A DNA stretch of 64,000 nucleotides from the NCBI GenBank assembly GCA_021324855.1, contig JAJPIG010000026.1, positions 152,100 to 216,099 of the forward strand, read 5' to 3'. The DNA is from Pseudomonadota bacterium. Its GTDB lineage: Bacteria; Desulfobacterota; Binatia; Binatales; Binataceae. Positions 27,191 to 35,074 of this stretch are shown piece by piece; the stretch's first letter is position 1; each line of letters begins with the position of its first letter. The notes beneath the pieces are model-generated. The model saw only the letters and a program-made list of their open reading frames with translations. It searched no databases and had not been told where the DNA came from. A program made the translations under genes and the position numbers.

Positions 27191-27255
27191 TACCCCCTTC
27201 GACCGACACTTGCATCGGTCAGGCGCGGTCTTTAAAAGCTGGTAAGGACTGGTGG

Positions 27256-27624
27256 ATGGCGATGAGCCGCGTACGAAAGCCGATTCGGATTGTTCCCAAG
27301 GGATGGGGCCGGGAGGTCTGGATCGCCAACAACGAGCTCTATTGCGGCAAGATCCTGGAAATCAATAAGGGCAAGCGCTGCTCGCTGCACTTTCACAAGA
27401 TCAAGTCCGAATCCTTCTACCTGCGTGCGGGCCGGCTGAAGGTGAGAGTCAAGGAATCGCCTGACGCCGAAACTATCGAGGAATTCGAGCTCGCGGCGGG
27501 CGATTGCATGGACGTGCCGCGCGGTTTGGTGCATCAGATGGAAGCGCTCGAGGACGCTGAGTTGCTCGAGTTCTCGACTCAGCATTTCGACACCGATTCC
27601 CACCGCCTGGTCCGCGGCGATTGA
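27256..27624 (+). CDS. small cupin protein (sugar-isomerase-like fold)
   Basis: A 122-residue single-domain cupin. Motif 1 is CSLHFHKIKSESFYLRAG, giving His, His and Glu ligands; motif 2 is GDCMDVPRGLVHQMEA, with the last His. It resembles the cupin half of mannose-6-phosphate isomerase/mannose-1-phosphate guanylyltransferase and similar sugar-nucleotide enzymes. Lying between the initiating transferase and gmd, it may act on mannose phosphate or a sugar nucleotide, but no substrate can be read. The AAGGA 11 bp upstream of ATG 27256 supports the start; ATG 27262 is an alternative. Confidence 0.75.
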   Translation: MAMSRVRKPIRIVPKGWGREVWIANNELYCGKILEINKGKRCSLHFHKIKSESFYLRAGRLKVRVKESPDAETIEEFELAAGDCMDVPRGLVHQMEALEDAELLEFSTQHFDTDSHRLVRGD

Positions 27625-27699
27625 GCGGCCGAGTGACCCAACCAGCCTCGTGCACTCATCACGGAAACAGACTGTTGCATAACCTTGATGGCGCCTTCT

Positions 27700-27748
27700 G
27701 ACAGGCTCTCCCTGTCCAAAGGGGGCTGCCGCGAGCGACGGTCGCGGC
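27700..27748 (+). repeat. tandem hairpin element in the cupin-gmd gap
   Basis: The 200-bp gap contains two adjacent perfect inverted repeats: GACAGG/CCTGTC (27700-27716, 5-base loop) and GCCGCGA/TCGCGGC (27728-27748, 7-base loop). Neither is followed by a T-run. The pattern resembles dispersed palindromic intergenic (REP-like) elements; copy number in the genome is unknown. Confidence 0.4.
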
Positions 27749-27824
27749 GGGTGAGGTTACTCTGGAGCCGGGGAATGCGGTAAAGCGCAAATCCGATGAG
27801 CCGAATCATCCGGGGGAAAGATAG

Positions 27825-28841
27825 ATGTCAAAAGTTGCGCTAATCACAGGCGTCACCGGACAGGACGGCTCATATCTTGCCGAGTTTCTGCTCAAGCGCG
27901 GCTACGAGGTCCACGGTATCGTGCGCCGCAGCTCCAGCTTCGCTACCGGCCGCATCGATCATCTGCGCAAAGGCTACGGGCAATCGCGCAACGGTCTGCA
28001 GCTTCATTATGGTGACCTCGGCGATGGCACCGGCCTGCGGCGCATCATCGAGCAGACGCGGCCCGATGAGCTCTACAACCTCGCCGCGCAATCGCACGTC
28101 AGGATTTCGTTCGATCAGCCGGAATACACCGTCGATGTAGTCGGGCTCGGAACCCTCCGGCTGCTCGAAGCGGTGCGCGATCATAACAAGCGCCACGGGC
28201 GCACCGTGCGGATGTACCAGGCCGGCTCGTCCGAGATGTTCGGGCAGGCGCCCGAGGTTCCCCAGCGTGAGTCCACGCCGTTCCATCCGCGCAGTCCCTA
28301 CGCCTGCGCCAAGGTCTACGCGCACTGGCAGACGGTTAATTATCGCGAAGCCTACGGGATGTTCGCCGTGAACGGGATTCTGTTCAACCACGAATCGCCG
28401 CGCCGTGGCGAGAATTTTGTCACGCGCAAGATCACGCGCAGCGCCACACGAATCAAGCTCGGATTGCAGCAAAAACTGATGCTCGGCAATCTCGAAGCGC
28501 GGCGCGACTGGGGTTTTGCCGGCGACTACGTCGAAGCGATGTGGCTGATGATGCAGCAGGAGAATCCCGACGACTACGTGATCGCAACCGGCGAGAGTCA
28601 TTCGGTGCGCGAATTCCTGGAGCTTGCGTTCGCCCGGGTCGGGCTCGACTGGCAGAAATATGTTGAGCTCGATCCGCGCTTCCTGCGCCCGGCCGAAGTT
28701 GACAACCTGCGCGGCGATTCATCGAAGGCGCGCCGCATCCTGAACTGGAGCCCGAAGGTGACCTTCGAGCAGTTGGTTGCGCTCATGATCGATGCTGACA
28801 TGGAGTTGGCCGAGCGCGAGCTGAAATCGCAGGGCCGCTGA
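27825..28841 (+). CDS. gmd: GDP-mannose 4,6-dehydratase
   Basis: A 338-residue SDR that converts GDP-D-mannose to GDP-4-keto-6-deoxy-D-mannose. It shows the NADP loop [19 protein letters not shown], the specificity stretch [19 protein letters not shown], the catalytic [11 protein letters not shown] plus YACAKVYAH (Tyr-x3-Lys), and the hallmark [30 protein letters not shown] element precedes the ATG. No Fcl or Rmd reductase to finish L-fucose or D-rhamnose lies in the window, so the final sugar depends on genes elsewhere. It is the last gene of EPS locus 1. Confidence 0.96.
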   Translation: MSKVALITGVTGQDGSYLAEFLLKRGYEVHGIVRRSSSFATGRIDHLRKGYGQSRNGLQLHYGDLGDGTGLRRIIEQTRPDELYNLAAQSHVRISFDQPEYTVDVVGLGTLRLLEAVRDHNKRHGRTVRMYQAGSSEMFGQAPEVPQRESTPFHPRSPYACAKVYAHWQTVNYREAYGMFAVNGILFNHESPRRGENFVTRKITRSATRIKLGLQQKLMLGNLEARRDWGFAGDYVEAMWLMMQQENPDDYVIATGESHSVREFLELAFARVGLDWQKYVELDPRFLRPAEVDNLRGDSSKARRILNWSPKVTFEQLVALMIDADMELAERELKSQGR

Positions 28842-28922
28842 ACCGGCCGCGCCGCTTTCAGCTCACGTCGTCGGCCGAGGACGTTGCGCTCCGACGGGCG
28901 TTGCTGGATCATCACTCAGATC

Positions 28923-29663
28923 ATGATCCCAGCTTGGCTTTCGCTGCTCGATGCCGCTATCGCGGCAATCCTGGTCGCCTTCGGAATTCTCGGTGCGCAT
29001 TTCGAGTTGATCCCTGCGCTCTTCGGCCTCCAGATGTTCATCCTCGGCGCGCTGCTCGCCGTGCTGGGCCTGCTCTCCGGCCTGATCGGAATTTGGCGCA
29101 CCGCAGATCCGACGCTCCGCGCGGGTCGTATTGCCGCCTGGATCGGCGTGCTGGTCGGACTCGCGATCGCGACGCCGACCGCGGTGGTCGTTGTGCGCAA
29201 CAGCCGCGCTCCGCTGCTGAACGATGTCACCACGGATTTCGCCGACCCGCCGACCTTCATGCGCGCCGGCCTGCTCGAAGGCAATCGCAATCGCAACCTG
29301 GACTATGATCGTCAGCGCTCAGAGCCGATGCAGAAGGCGGCCTACGGTCCGATCGAACCGCTCGAAGTTTCCGACCCGCCGCCGATCGCATTCAACCATG
29401 TCAAGATCGCCGCGAGCGAGATGCCCGACTGGCGCATCACCTATGTCGATCCGCAGCGGCTCGCGCTGGAAGGCGTCGCGACCTCGCAAGTGTTTCATTT
29501 CAAGGACGACTTCGTGATCGAGGTGCGGTCGGGCGCGCATGGCGGGAGTCTGGTCGAGATGCGCTCGAAGTCGCGCGACGAGATCAGCGATTTTGGCTCG
29601 AATGCCGCGCGGATTCGCGGCTTCTTCGCGATGCTCTCGGGCCGGCCGCTCGCAAATTCCTGA
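28923..29663 (+). CDS. DUF1499 membrane protein
   Basis: A 246-residue protein with three hydrophobic helices in the first ~95 residues and a C-terminal DUF1499 domain with the signature VEMRSKSRDEISDFGSNAAR. DUF1499 proteins are widespread and of unknown function. A TTG start at 28884 would add 13 residues; the ATG at 28923 places the first helix at the N-terminus and is preferred. It stands alone between the EPS locus and hisH, with no operon evidence on either side. Confidence 0.75.
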   Translation: MIPAWLSLLDAAIAAILVAFGILGAHFELIPALFGLQMFILGALLAVLGLLSGLIGIWRTADPTLRAGRIAAWIGVLVGLAIATPTAVVVVRNSRAPLLNDVTTDFADPPTFMRAGLLEGNRNRNLDYDRQRSEPMQKAAYGPIEPLEVSDPPPIAFNHVKIAASEMPDWRITYVDPQRLALEGVATSQVFHFKDDFVIEVRSGAHGGSLVEMRSKSRDEISDFGSNAARIRGFFAMLSGRPLANS

Positions 29664-29688
29664 GGAATCGCGGCTCTTTGTCCATACT
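29660..29688 (+). promoter_or_regulatory. candidate promoter for hisH operon
   Basis: CTGAGG (29660-29665) and CATACT (29683-29688) are separated by 17 bp. This matches the spacing and nearly the sequence of the stronger TTGAGG/TATACT pair upstream of the MerR-TPR gene. It lies 41 bp before the hisH start. Confidence 0.3.
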
Positions 29689-29729
29689 GTAACGGTGGGC
29701 TCGCGCCCGATATGATTCCATGCATCGCT

Positions 29730-30350
29730 ATGATCGCAATCGTTGACTATCGGGCGGGTAATCTGACCAGCGTCGCCCGCGCGCTTGAGCATCTCGGCCA
29801 TCGCTCCGAAATCACCGACCGCGCCGATCGGATTTGCGCCGCCGATCGCGTGATCCTGCCCGGCGTGGGCGCGGCGGGAGCGACGATGGCGAATCTCGCG
29901 CGCCTCGGACTCGTCGAGGTTCTCCGCGACGAGGTGATCGGCGCCGGCCGCCCGTTTCTCGGCATCTGCATCGGCATCCAGGTGCTGTTGGAGCGCAGCG
30001 AAGAGGATGATGCGCGATGCCTCGGCGTGATCGCCGGCGCCGTGCGGCGCTTTCCCGCCATGATCGACGGACGGCCGCTCAAGGTTCCGCAGATCGGATG
30101 GAACCGGGTATATCAGCGCCGGGCGCATCCGATCTTCGAGGGCATCCCGAATCCCAGCTATTTCTATTTCGTGAATTCGTATTATCCGGCGCCCGCCGAT
30201 CCGTCGCTGGTGATTGCCGCGAGCGACTACGGCGTCGAATTCTGCGCCGCGCTCGCGCGCGAAAACCTGGTTGCTACGCAATTTCATCTCGAGAAAAGCG
30301 GCGCGGTCGGGCTCAGAATGCTCGACAACTTTTGCCGGATGAACGCCTGA
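29730..30350 (+). CDS. hisH: imidazole glycerol phosphate synthase, glutaminase subunit
   Basis: A class-I glutamine amidotransferase of 206 residues, starting at ATG 29730 ([15 protein letters not shown]); an in-frame ATG at 29712 adds only six residues. The nucleophile Cys lies in [17 protein letters not shown] and the His/Glu pair in TQFHLEKSG, so the triad is complete. HisH hydrolyses glutamine and channels ammonia to HisF. It is 2 bp upstream of hisF. The rest of the histidine pathway is absent from the window. The nucleophile elbow reads GICIGIQ rather than the usual GICLGMQ. Confidence 0.92.
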   Translation: MIAIVDYRAGNLTSVARALEHLGHRSEITDRADRICAADRVILPGVGAAGATMANLARLGLVEVLRDEVIGAGRPFLGICIGIQVLLERSEEDDARCLGVIAGAVRRFPAMIDGRPLKVPQIGWNRVYQRRAHPIFEGIPNPSYFYFVNSYYPAPADPSLVIAASDYGVEFCAALARENLVATQFHLEKSGAVGLRMLDNFCRMNA

Positions 30351-30352
30351 CG

Positions 30353-31150
30353 ATGCTCGCCAAGCGGATCATCCCATGCCTCGACGTGCGGGCCGGCAAG
30401 GTTACCAAGGGCGTGCAGTTTCTGGCCAACGTCGATGTCGGCGATCCGGTCGCGATGGCGCGCTACTATTACGAAGAAGGCGCCGACGAGTTGGTTTTTT
30501 ACGATATCACGGCGTCCAACGAACGCCGCGGAATCATGATCGACGTGGTGCGCGCGGTGGCGCGCGAAATATTCATTCCGTTCAGCGTCGGCGGCGGACT
30601 GCGCACGCTTGAAGACATGCGCGCGGTGCTGCTCGCCGGTGCGGAGAAGGTATCGATTGATTCCGGCGCAGTGCGCAATCCCGCGCTCATCGCGGAGGGC
30701 GCGCGCGCCTTTGGCAGCCAGTGCATCGTGCTGTCGATGCAGGTGAAGCGGACCGGAAACCCGAACTGCGCGAGCGGCTGCGAAGTGATAATCGACGGCG
30801 GACGCACGCCCACCGGCCGCGATGCGCTCGAATGGGCGTGCGAAGGCGAGCGGCTCGGCGCCGGCGAACTCTGCATCAACTCGATCGATCGCGACGGCAC
30901 CAAGCTCGGCTACGATCTCGAGATTACGCGCAGCATCAGCGCGCGGGTCTCGATTCCGGTGATCGCGTCGGGCGGCGCCGGTGAGCCGAAGCATCTGCTC
31001 GCGGCCTTCACCAGCGGACTGGCGGACGCCGCGATCGTCGCCTCGATCGTGCACTACGGCGAATATCCGATTCCTCAGCTCAAGCGCTATCTGCGTGATA
31101 ACGGCGTCGAGATCCGCGAGGCGGTCAGCCTCGAAAGGAGCGCGCCGTGA
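30353..31150 (+). CDS. hisF: HisF-like cyclase subunit with Gln at catalytic position 130
   Basis: A 265-residue TIM barrel starting [12 protein letters not shown]. Asp11 is present, as are the phosphate-binding FSVGGGLRT and [10 protein letters not shown] loops and the [13 protein letters not shown] strand. At position 130, where the T. maritima enzyme has its second catalytic Asp (VVAIDAKR), this protein reads VLSMQVKR, placing Gln130 there. The region 134-142 (GNPNCASGC) also differs from textbook HisF. It may be a natural HisF variant or a paralogue cyclising another substrate with ammonia from HisH. It overlaps the ribH start by 4 bp (GTGA). Confidence 0.88.
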   Translation: MLAKRIIPCLDVRAGKVTKGVQFLANVDVGDPVAMARYYYEEGADELVFYDITASNERRGIMIDVVRAVAREIFIPFSVGGGLRTLEDMRAVLLAGAEKVSIDSGAVRNPALIAEGARAFGSQCIVLSMQVKRTGNPNCASGCEVIIDGGRTPTGRDALEWACEGERLGAGELCINSIDRDGTKLGYDLEITRSISARVSIPVIASGGAGEPKHLLAAFTSGLADAAIVASIVHYGEYPIPQLKRYLRDNGVEIREAVSLERSAP

Positions 31151-31554
31151 AGATCGCGCTGGTGGTCGCCGATTTCAACGGCGATGTGACCTCCGTGATG
31201 CGCGACCGGGCCCGCCGGCACGCCGAGACGCTCGGCGTCGAAATCAGTCACGAGGTCCATGTGCCCGGGGTCTATGACATGCCGCTGATGATCCGCCGAA
31301 TGCTCAAGCGCGAGGACGTCGACGGCGTGGTGATCATCGGCGCGGTCATAAAGGGCGAGACTTTGCACGATGAGTTGATTTGCCATGTCACGGCGCTCGT
31401 CGCCGCCCAGCTTGCGCTGGAATTCGACAAGCCGGTGGGACTCGGGGTGACCGGTCCCGGGATGACCACGATGCAGGCGATGGAGCGCGTCGACAACGCG
31501 AAGAACGCGCTCGACTCCGTCGTGAAGATGATCCGCCTGCTCGGGCCGGATTAA
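31147..31554 (+). CDS. ribH: archaeal-type 6,7-dimethyl-8-ribityllumazine synthase
   Basis: A 135-residue protein starting at GTG 31147. It shows the lumazine-synthase substrate strand [21 protein letters not shown], the catalytic region [12 protein letters not shown] (His74) and [18 protein letters not shown]. The wording and length match methanogen RibH (for example that of Methanocaldococcus) better than the ~155-residue bacterial enzyme, whose motif is GxTxHFD. It condenses ribityl-aminouracil with dihydroxybutanone phosphate in riboflavin synthesis. Coupling to hisF is unusual; no other rib gene is nearby. Confidence 0.85.
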   Translation: MKIALVVADFNGDVTSVMRDRARRHAETLGVEISHEVHVPGVYDMPLMIRRMLKREDVDGVVIIGAVIKGETLHDELICHVTALVAAQLALEFDKPVGLGVTGPGMTTMQAMERVDNAKNALDSVVKMIRLLGPD

Positions 31555-31579
31555 ATGTTGATAACGCGCGCGCCGGGCG

Positions 31580-31608
31580 TTGAGGCCGATCGCGCGAGTT
31601 CCTATACT
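31580..31608 (+). promoter_or_regulatory. sigma70-type promoter for the MerR-TPR gene
   Basis: TTGAGG (31580-31585), a 17-bp spacer and TATACT (31603-31608) make a good match to the housekeeping consensus. Transcription would start near 31615, giving a very short leader before the ATG at 31632. Confidence 0.55.
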
Positions 31609-31631
31609 CGCCTTGCCGGGTGGGGTTGACG

Positions 31632-32453
31632 ATGGCAGGGAGAGGGGACACCCGTACGCAGACATTTTCTACGCGCGCCGCCGCGCGCATCGTCGCAGTT
31701 TCGCCGGATCGGATCCGTTACTGGGTGAAGCGTCAGCTTCTGCGTCCTTCGCTTCGCAACGGCCGGCGGCATCGGTTCGCCTTTGGCGATTTGTTGCTGA
31801 TGCGGCTCGCGAAGGAATTGATTCCGACGCGACGTCATCTGGAACCCGTCCAACGATGCCTCGCGCGGCTTTACGCGATGCTCGAGCCATCGCGGCCGTT
31901 GACTTCGCTGCGCCTCGTCAACGACGACGGCCGCATCGTCGCGCGCGACGGCGCGATTTGTTTCGAGGCCGACAGCGGACAGATGCTGTTCGATTTCGGA
32001 CCGCGCCAATCCGGAAAAATCGACGATCGTTTCGGGCCGGCGCGTGTGGCGGAACGCTTCGAGGAAGCGAAGCGCATCGCGGACGAAGACCCGTTGAAGG
32101 CGCTGCAGCTCTACGCGGAGTTGCTGGTCCGCGAGCCGCGCAATTTTGAAGCGCACATGCGCGTCGCCGCGCTGCTCGAGGAGCAGGGCGATCTCGCCGG
32201 TGCGTTACAGCATCGCCTCGGCGCCGCCGCAACGCTCCCGACCAGCGCCGAGGCGCATCTCAGGCTTGGGCTGCTCTATCGGCGGCGTGAGGAATATGAG
32301 GCTGCTGCGCAAAGCCTGCTGCGGGCGCTTGAATGCGACCCGTCGTCGGTCGAAGCTCATCGCAATCTCGCCGAAATTTACGAACGGCTGGGCCGTCCGC
32401 GCGAAGCGCTTCGCCATATGAGCGCGGCGCATCGCCTGAGCCGGGGCGAATAG
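31632..32453 (+). CDS. MerR-type DNA-binding domain fused to TPR repeats
   Basis: A 273-residue protein. Residues ~12-75 form a MerR-like winged helix (FSTRAAARIVAVSPDRIRYW, then HRFAFGDLLLMRLAKEL). A linker follows, then four TPR-like repeats from ~145 (DEDPLKALQLYAELLVREP, AHLRLGLLYRRREEYEAAA, AHRNLAEIYERLGRPREAL). No metal- or drug-binding C-terminus typical of MerR is present. It is probably a regulator whose effector is a protein partner bound by the TPRs. ATG 31632 is preferred over GTG 31620 because GGGTGGGG lies at suitable distance. A promoter precedes it. Confidence 0.8.
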   Translation: MAGRGDTRTQTFSTRAAARIVAVSPDRIRYWVKRQLLRPSLRNGRRHRFAFGDLLLMRLAKELIPTRRHLEPVQRCLARLYAMLEPSRPLTSLRLVNDDGRIVARDGAICFEADSGQMLFDFGPRQSGKIDDRFGPARVAERFEEAKRIADEDPLKALQLYAELLVREPRNFEAHMRVAALLEEQGDLAGALQHRLGAAATLPTSAEAHLRLGLLYRRREEYEAAAQSLLRALECDPSSVEAHRNLAEIYERLGRPREALRHMSAAHRLSRGE

Positions 32454-32499
32454 GCCATCGAGTTGAAACCGGCAAAGGCCGGGCGATAAGCTTTGAGAC

Positions 32500-32841
32500 G
32501 TGAGTTCATCGCGTCCGCTGAAACGCGTCGATGTGCTGCGCCATGAGTTGAAGGCGCTGCGTTACATCCTCGAAAATTTCCACACGCAGAAATTCGCGCC
32601 CGGCGCGATACCCCCGGCTGAGGATTTCATCTCGCCGCAGGGTCGTGAAATTTACGACGCGATCGTCGGCGCGCCGAACCGCGAGGCCGCGGAGACGGCG
32701 CTGAAACATCTCGACCTGGAGGATGTCGACATCGGGTCGTTCCTTCGCCTTTCGGGCGAGCATTACTACAGCTATCCGGACCTGGTCCGGCAGCGCGCCG
32801 CGGCGATTCGGAGCGGAGCGCTCAAGGTCGAAGCGGCTTGA
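32500..32841 (+). CDS. hypothetical helical protein
   Basis: A 113-residue acidic protein starting at GTG 32500, predicted mostly helical with no signal peptide or membrane segment. The stretch ISPQGREIYDAIVGAPN followed by two helices faintly recalls the DnaB N-terminal/DnaG C-terminal helical bundle, but this is too weak to assign. Its stop overlaps the next start by 4 bp (TTGA), so the two are probably co-expressed with the MerR-TPR gene 46 bp upstream. Confidence 0.6.
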   Translation: MSSSRPLKRVDVLRHELKALRYILENFHTQKFAPGAIPPAEDFISPQGREIYDAIVGAPNREAAETALKHLDLEDVDIGSFLRLSGEHYYSYPDLVRQRAAAIRSGALKVEAA

Positions 32842-33188
32842 ATGCCTCCGGATCAGGCGAACTGTATTTTCTCCTCGACCGCGGAGGCTCGCTCATCGTC
32901 TTCCAGGAAACGGAAAGCGCCTGGGTGGGAGTGCTCGCATTTACCAGCGAGCAGAAGGCGCGCGATTTCATCGCAACCAGCCATCTCGAGGCCGCGGAGA
33001 TCGCCGCGATCGATCGCGGCGATGCAGAAGCCGTCGTCGCGCTCGTGACCAACGTCAAACGACGCGCGGTGCGTTACGTCCTGCTCGATCTCGATTATCG
33101 CACCGGGCGCTGTATCCAGATCGATTTCGAAGGCGATCGCTTCGGGCAGGAACGGGAGCGCCAGCTGGCTCCCCGTCCTGCGCATTGA
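32838..33188 (+). CDS. hypothetical small alpha/beta protein
   Basis: A 116-residue protein starting at TTG 32838 that overlaps the previous stop. It begins with beta-strands (GELYFLLDRGGSLIVFQ), then VLAFTSEQKARDFIATS, and ends in strands around VRYVLLDLDYRTG. The strand-helix pattern somewhat resembles SseB-type N-terminal domains, without a decisive motif. No signal peptide. Function unknown; coupling to the preceding gene and the close gap to threonine dehydratase suggest a shared transcript. Confidence 0.6.
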   Translation: MNASGSGELYFLLDRGGSLIVFQETESAWVGVLAFTSEQKARDFIATSHLEAAEIAAIDRGDAEAVVALVTNVKRRAVRYVLLDLDYRTGRCIQIDFEGDRFGQERERQLAPRPAH

Positions 33189-33198
33189 GCCGCTGACG

Positions 33199-34413
33199 AT
33201 GGCGCTCGGAATCGAACAGGTCGAACAGGCGCGCTTGCGCCTCCGAAACATCGCGAAACCGACGCCGCTCATCCGGAGTGCGACGCTTGACCGAATGCTT
33301 GCGGCAGAAATCTGGATCAAGCCCGAGAATCTGCAGAAGACCGGCTCGTTCAAAATTCGCGGCGCATACAATCGCATCGCGGCACTCAGGCCGGAGGAAG
33401 CGGCGCGCGGCGTGATCGCGGCGTCGGCCGGAAATCACGGACAGGCGCTGGCGTGGGCCGCGACCCGCGCGGGCGTGCGGGCGACGATCGTGATGCCGCG
33501 CACTGCGACGATCGCGAAAGTCGATGCGACGCGCAGCTACGGCCAGGAGGTCGTGCTCGCCGGCGCCGATTACCTGGAGGCGCGCCATGCCGCCGAGGAG
33601 CTTCGGGCGCGCAGCGGCGCGCTGTTCGTCGATGCTTACGACGATCCGTTCGTGATCGCCGGACAGGGCACGATCGGGCTTGAAATCCTCGAGGAGTGCA
33701 CTCCCGACATCGTGCTGGCGCCGGTTGGCGGCGGCGGTTTGATCGCGGGCGTCGAACTAGCGCTGGCGGCGCGCGCACCGGGCGCGCAGTTGATCGGTGT
33801 CGAGGCGGCGGGGTCGCCGCAACTGAGCGCGAGCCTCAGGCTCGGCAAACCCGCGACGATTTCGAATCCCGTCGATACCATCGCGGACGGTCTCGCAACC
33901 GGCGCTCTCGGAAAGCTGCCGTTCGAGATTCTGAAATCGCGGTTCTCACGGGTCGTCACGGTCGACGATTTCGAGATCGGTGAAGCGGTGCTGCTGATGC
34001 TCGAGCGGATGAAGCTTCTGGCCGAGGGCGCCGGCGCGGCGGCGCTCGCGGGCGCGCTCAAGCTCAAGGCCGAGCTCGCCGGCAAGCGCGTGGTGATCCT
34101 CGTCACCGGCGGCAATATCGACATCAACCTCCTCGATCGGATCATCGCGCACGGGCTCGCAAAGGCGGGGCGCACGATGCGTCTTGCGCTCGATATCCGT
34201 GATCGGCCGGGAGAGCTCGCGAAACTGTTGACGCTGGTCGGCGCGACGGGCGCGAACGTACGCACGATCGAGCACAGCCGGATGCGCCGCGATATCCCGA
34301 TTGGATGGTCGCGTGTGACGTTGGAGCTGGAGACGCGCAGCCCCGAACACATCGCGTCAGTTCTGCGCGAACTGCGCGAGCATGGCTATCAGGTCGCGAT
34401 CGACGGCGGCTGA
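33199..34413 (+). CDS. ilvA: threonine ammonia-lyase with C-terminal ACT domain
   Basis: A 404-residue PLP enzyme deaminating threonine to 2-oxobutyrate. The PLP lysine is Lys52 in KTGSFKIRGAYNRI. The phosphate-binding glycine loop is VGGGGLIAGVELAL, and AAGNHGQ-type contacts appear in ASAGNHGQALAWA. Residues ~330-404 form an ACT domain (ALDIRDRPGELAKLLTLVGA). The TdcB-like length with a single ACT domain fits many soil bacteria and could serve isoleucine synthesis or catabolism. Its stop lies one base from the stop of the convergent gene. Confidence 0.93.
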   Translation: MALGIEQVEQARLRLRNIAKPTPLIRSATLDRMLAAEIWIKPENLQKTGSFKIRGAYNRIAALRPEEAARGVIAASAGNHGQALAWAATRAGVRATIVMPRTATIAKVDATRSYGQEVVLAGADYLEARHAAEELRARSGALFVDAYDDPFVIAGQGTIGLEILEECTPDIVLAPVGGGGLIAGVELALAARAPGAQLIGVEAAGSPQLSASLRLGKPATISNPVDTIADGLATGALGKLPFEILKSRFSRVVTVDDFEIGEAVLLMLERMKLLAEGAGAAALAGALKLKAELAGKRVVILVTGGNIDINLLDRIIAHGLAKAGRTMRLALDIRDRPGELAKLLTLVGATGANVRTIEHSRMRRDIPIGWSRVTLELETRSPEHIASVLRELREHGYQVAIDGG

Positions 34414-34414
34414 C

Positions 34415-35074
34415 TCACTGACCGGAAATATTGACCTCGTTGCACTCGGCGAGTCGGGCGAGAGCGACCGAGAGATCGAAGCCGCCCAGTCGCAATCCGA
34501 GCGAGCCCTGACCGGACGCCTCGCGGGCGAGGTCGGCGTGATTCGCCGACTTCTCGCCCTCGGCGTCGATGACGATGAGCGCGGGGTCGGATTCGTTCAC
34601 AGCTTCCGCCGTGAGCGAGGACGGCGCGGCTCGCAGCAGATCGAGCAGCGCCGGAAGATTGTCGCGCGAGTCGCCGGCGACGATCAATTTGGTCGCGCCG
34701 AGCGTCGGACGGAGTTCGTCGAGCCGCGAGCCATCGACGATTGCGACCACTGGCTGATGACGGTCACAGGCGCTGCGAATTTTCGCAGCATCGGCCACGC
34801 CGGTCGTGATTGCGACCGCGCCGATTTTGATAGCTCCCAGCATCACGCCGATCAACGCGGGCGAAGGCGACAGCACGATCATAACGCGGCCGCCGCGCTC
34901 CACGCCCATCGAGCGCAGCATATTGCCGGCGCGGTTCACCAGCGCCGCGAGATCGTGGAAGCTGTAATTTTTGTCGCGATAGACAAGCGCGCGCCGGTTT
35001 CCGTTAGTAGCCGCGATCTGCGCATCGACGAGCATCGCGACGGCGTTGCGATCGCGGTCCCCATCGGCGCTCAT
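34415..35074 (-). CDS. truncated AMP-binding (acyl-CoA synthetase-like) N-terminal domain
   Basis: Starting at ATG 35074 (4-bp ATGA overlap with the flavin-barrel gene), this 219-residue protein covers only the first half of an ANL-superfamily large domain: NRRALVYRDKNYSFHDLAAL, VERGGRVMIVLSPSPALIGV and GAIKIGAVAITTGV resemble benzoate-CoA ligases. It stops before the adenylate-forming P-loop (SSGTTG-type motif) and lacks every later catalytic motif. It cannot adenylate a substrate by the usual mechanism. The frame is intact and coupled to its neighbour, so it may be a retained partner or binding domain rather than debris. Confidence 0.75.
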   Translation of the reverse strand: MSADGDRDRNAVAMLVDAQIAATNGNRRALVYRDKNYSFHDLAALVNRAGNMLRSMGVERGGRVMIVLSPSPALIGVMLGAIKIGAVAITTGVADAAKIRSACDRHQPVVAIVDGSRLDELRPTLGATKLIVAGDSRDNLPALLDLLRAAPSSLTAEAVNESDPALIVIDAEGEKSANHADLAREASGQGSLGLRLGGFDLSVALARLAECNEVNISGQ

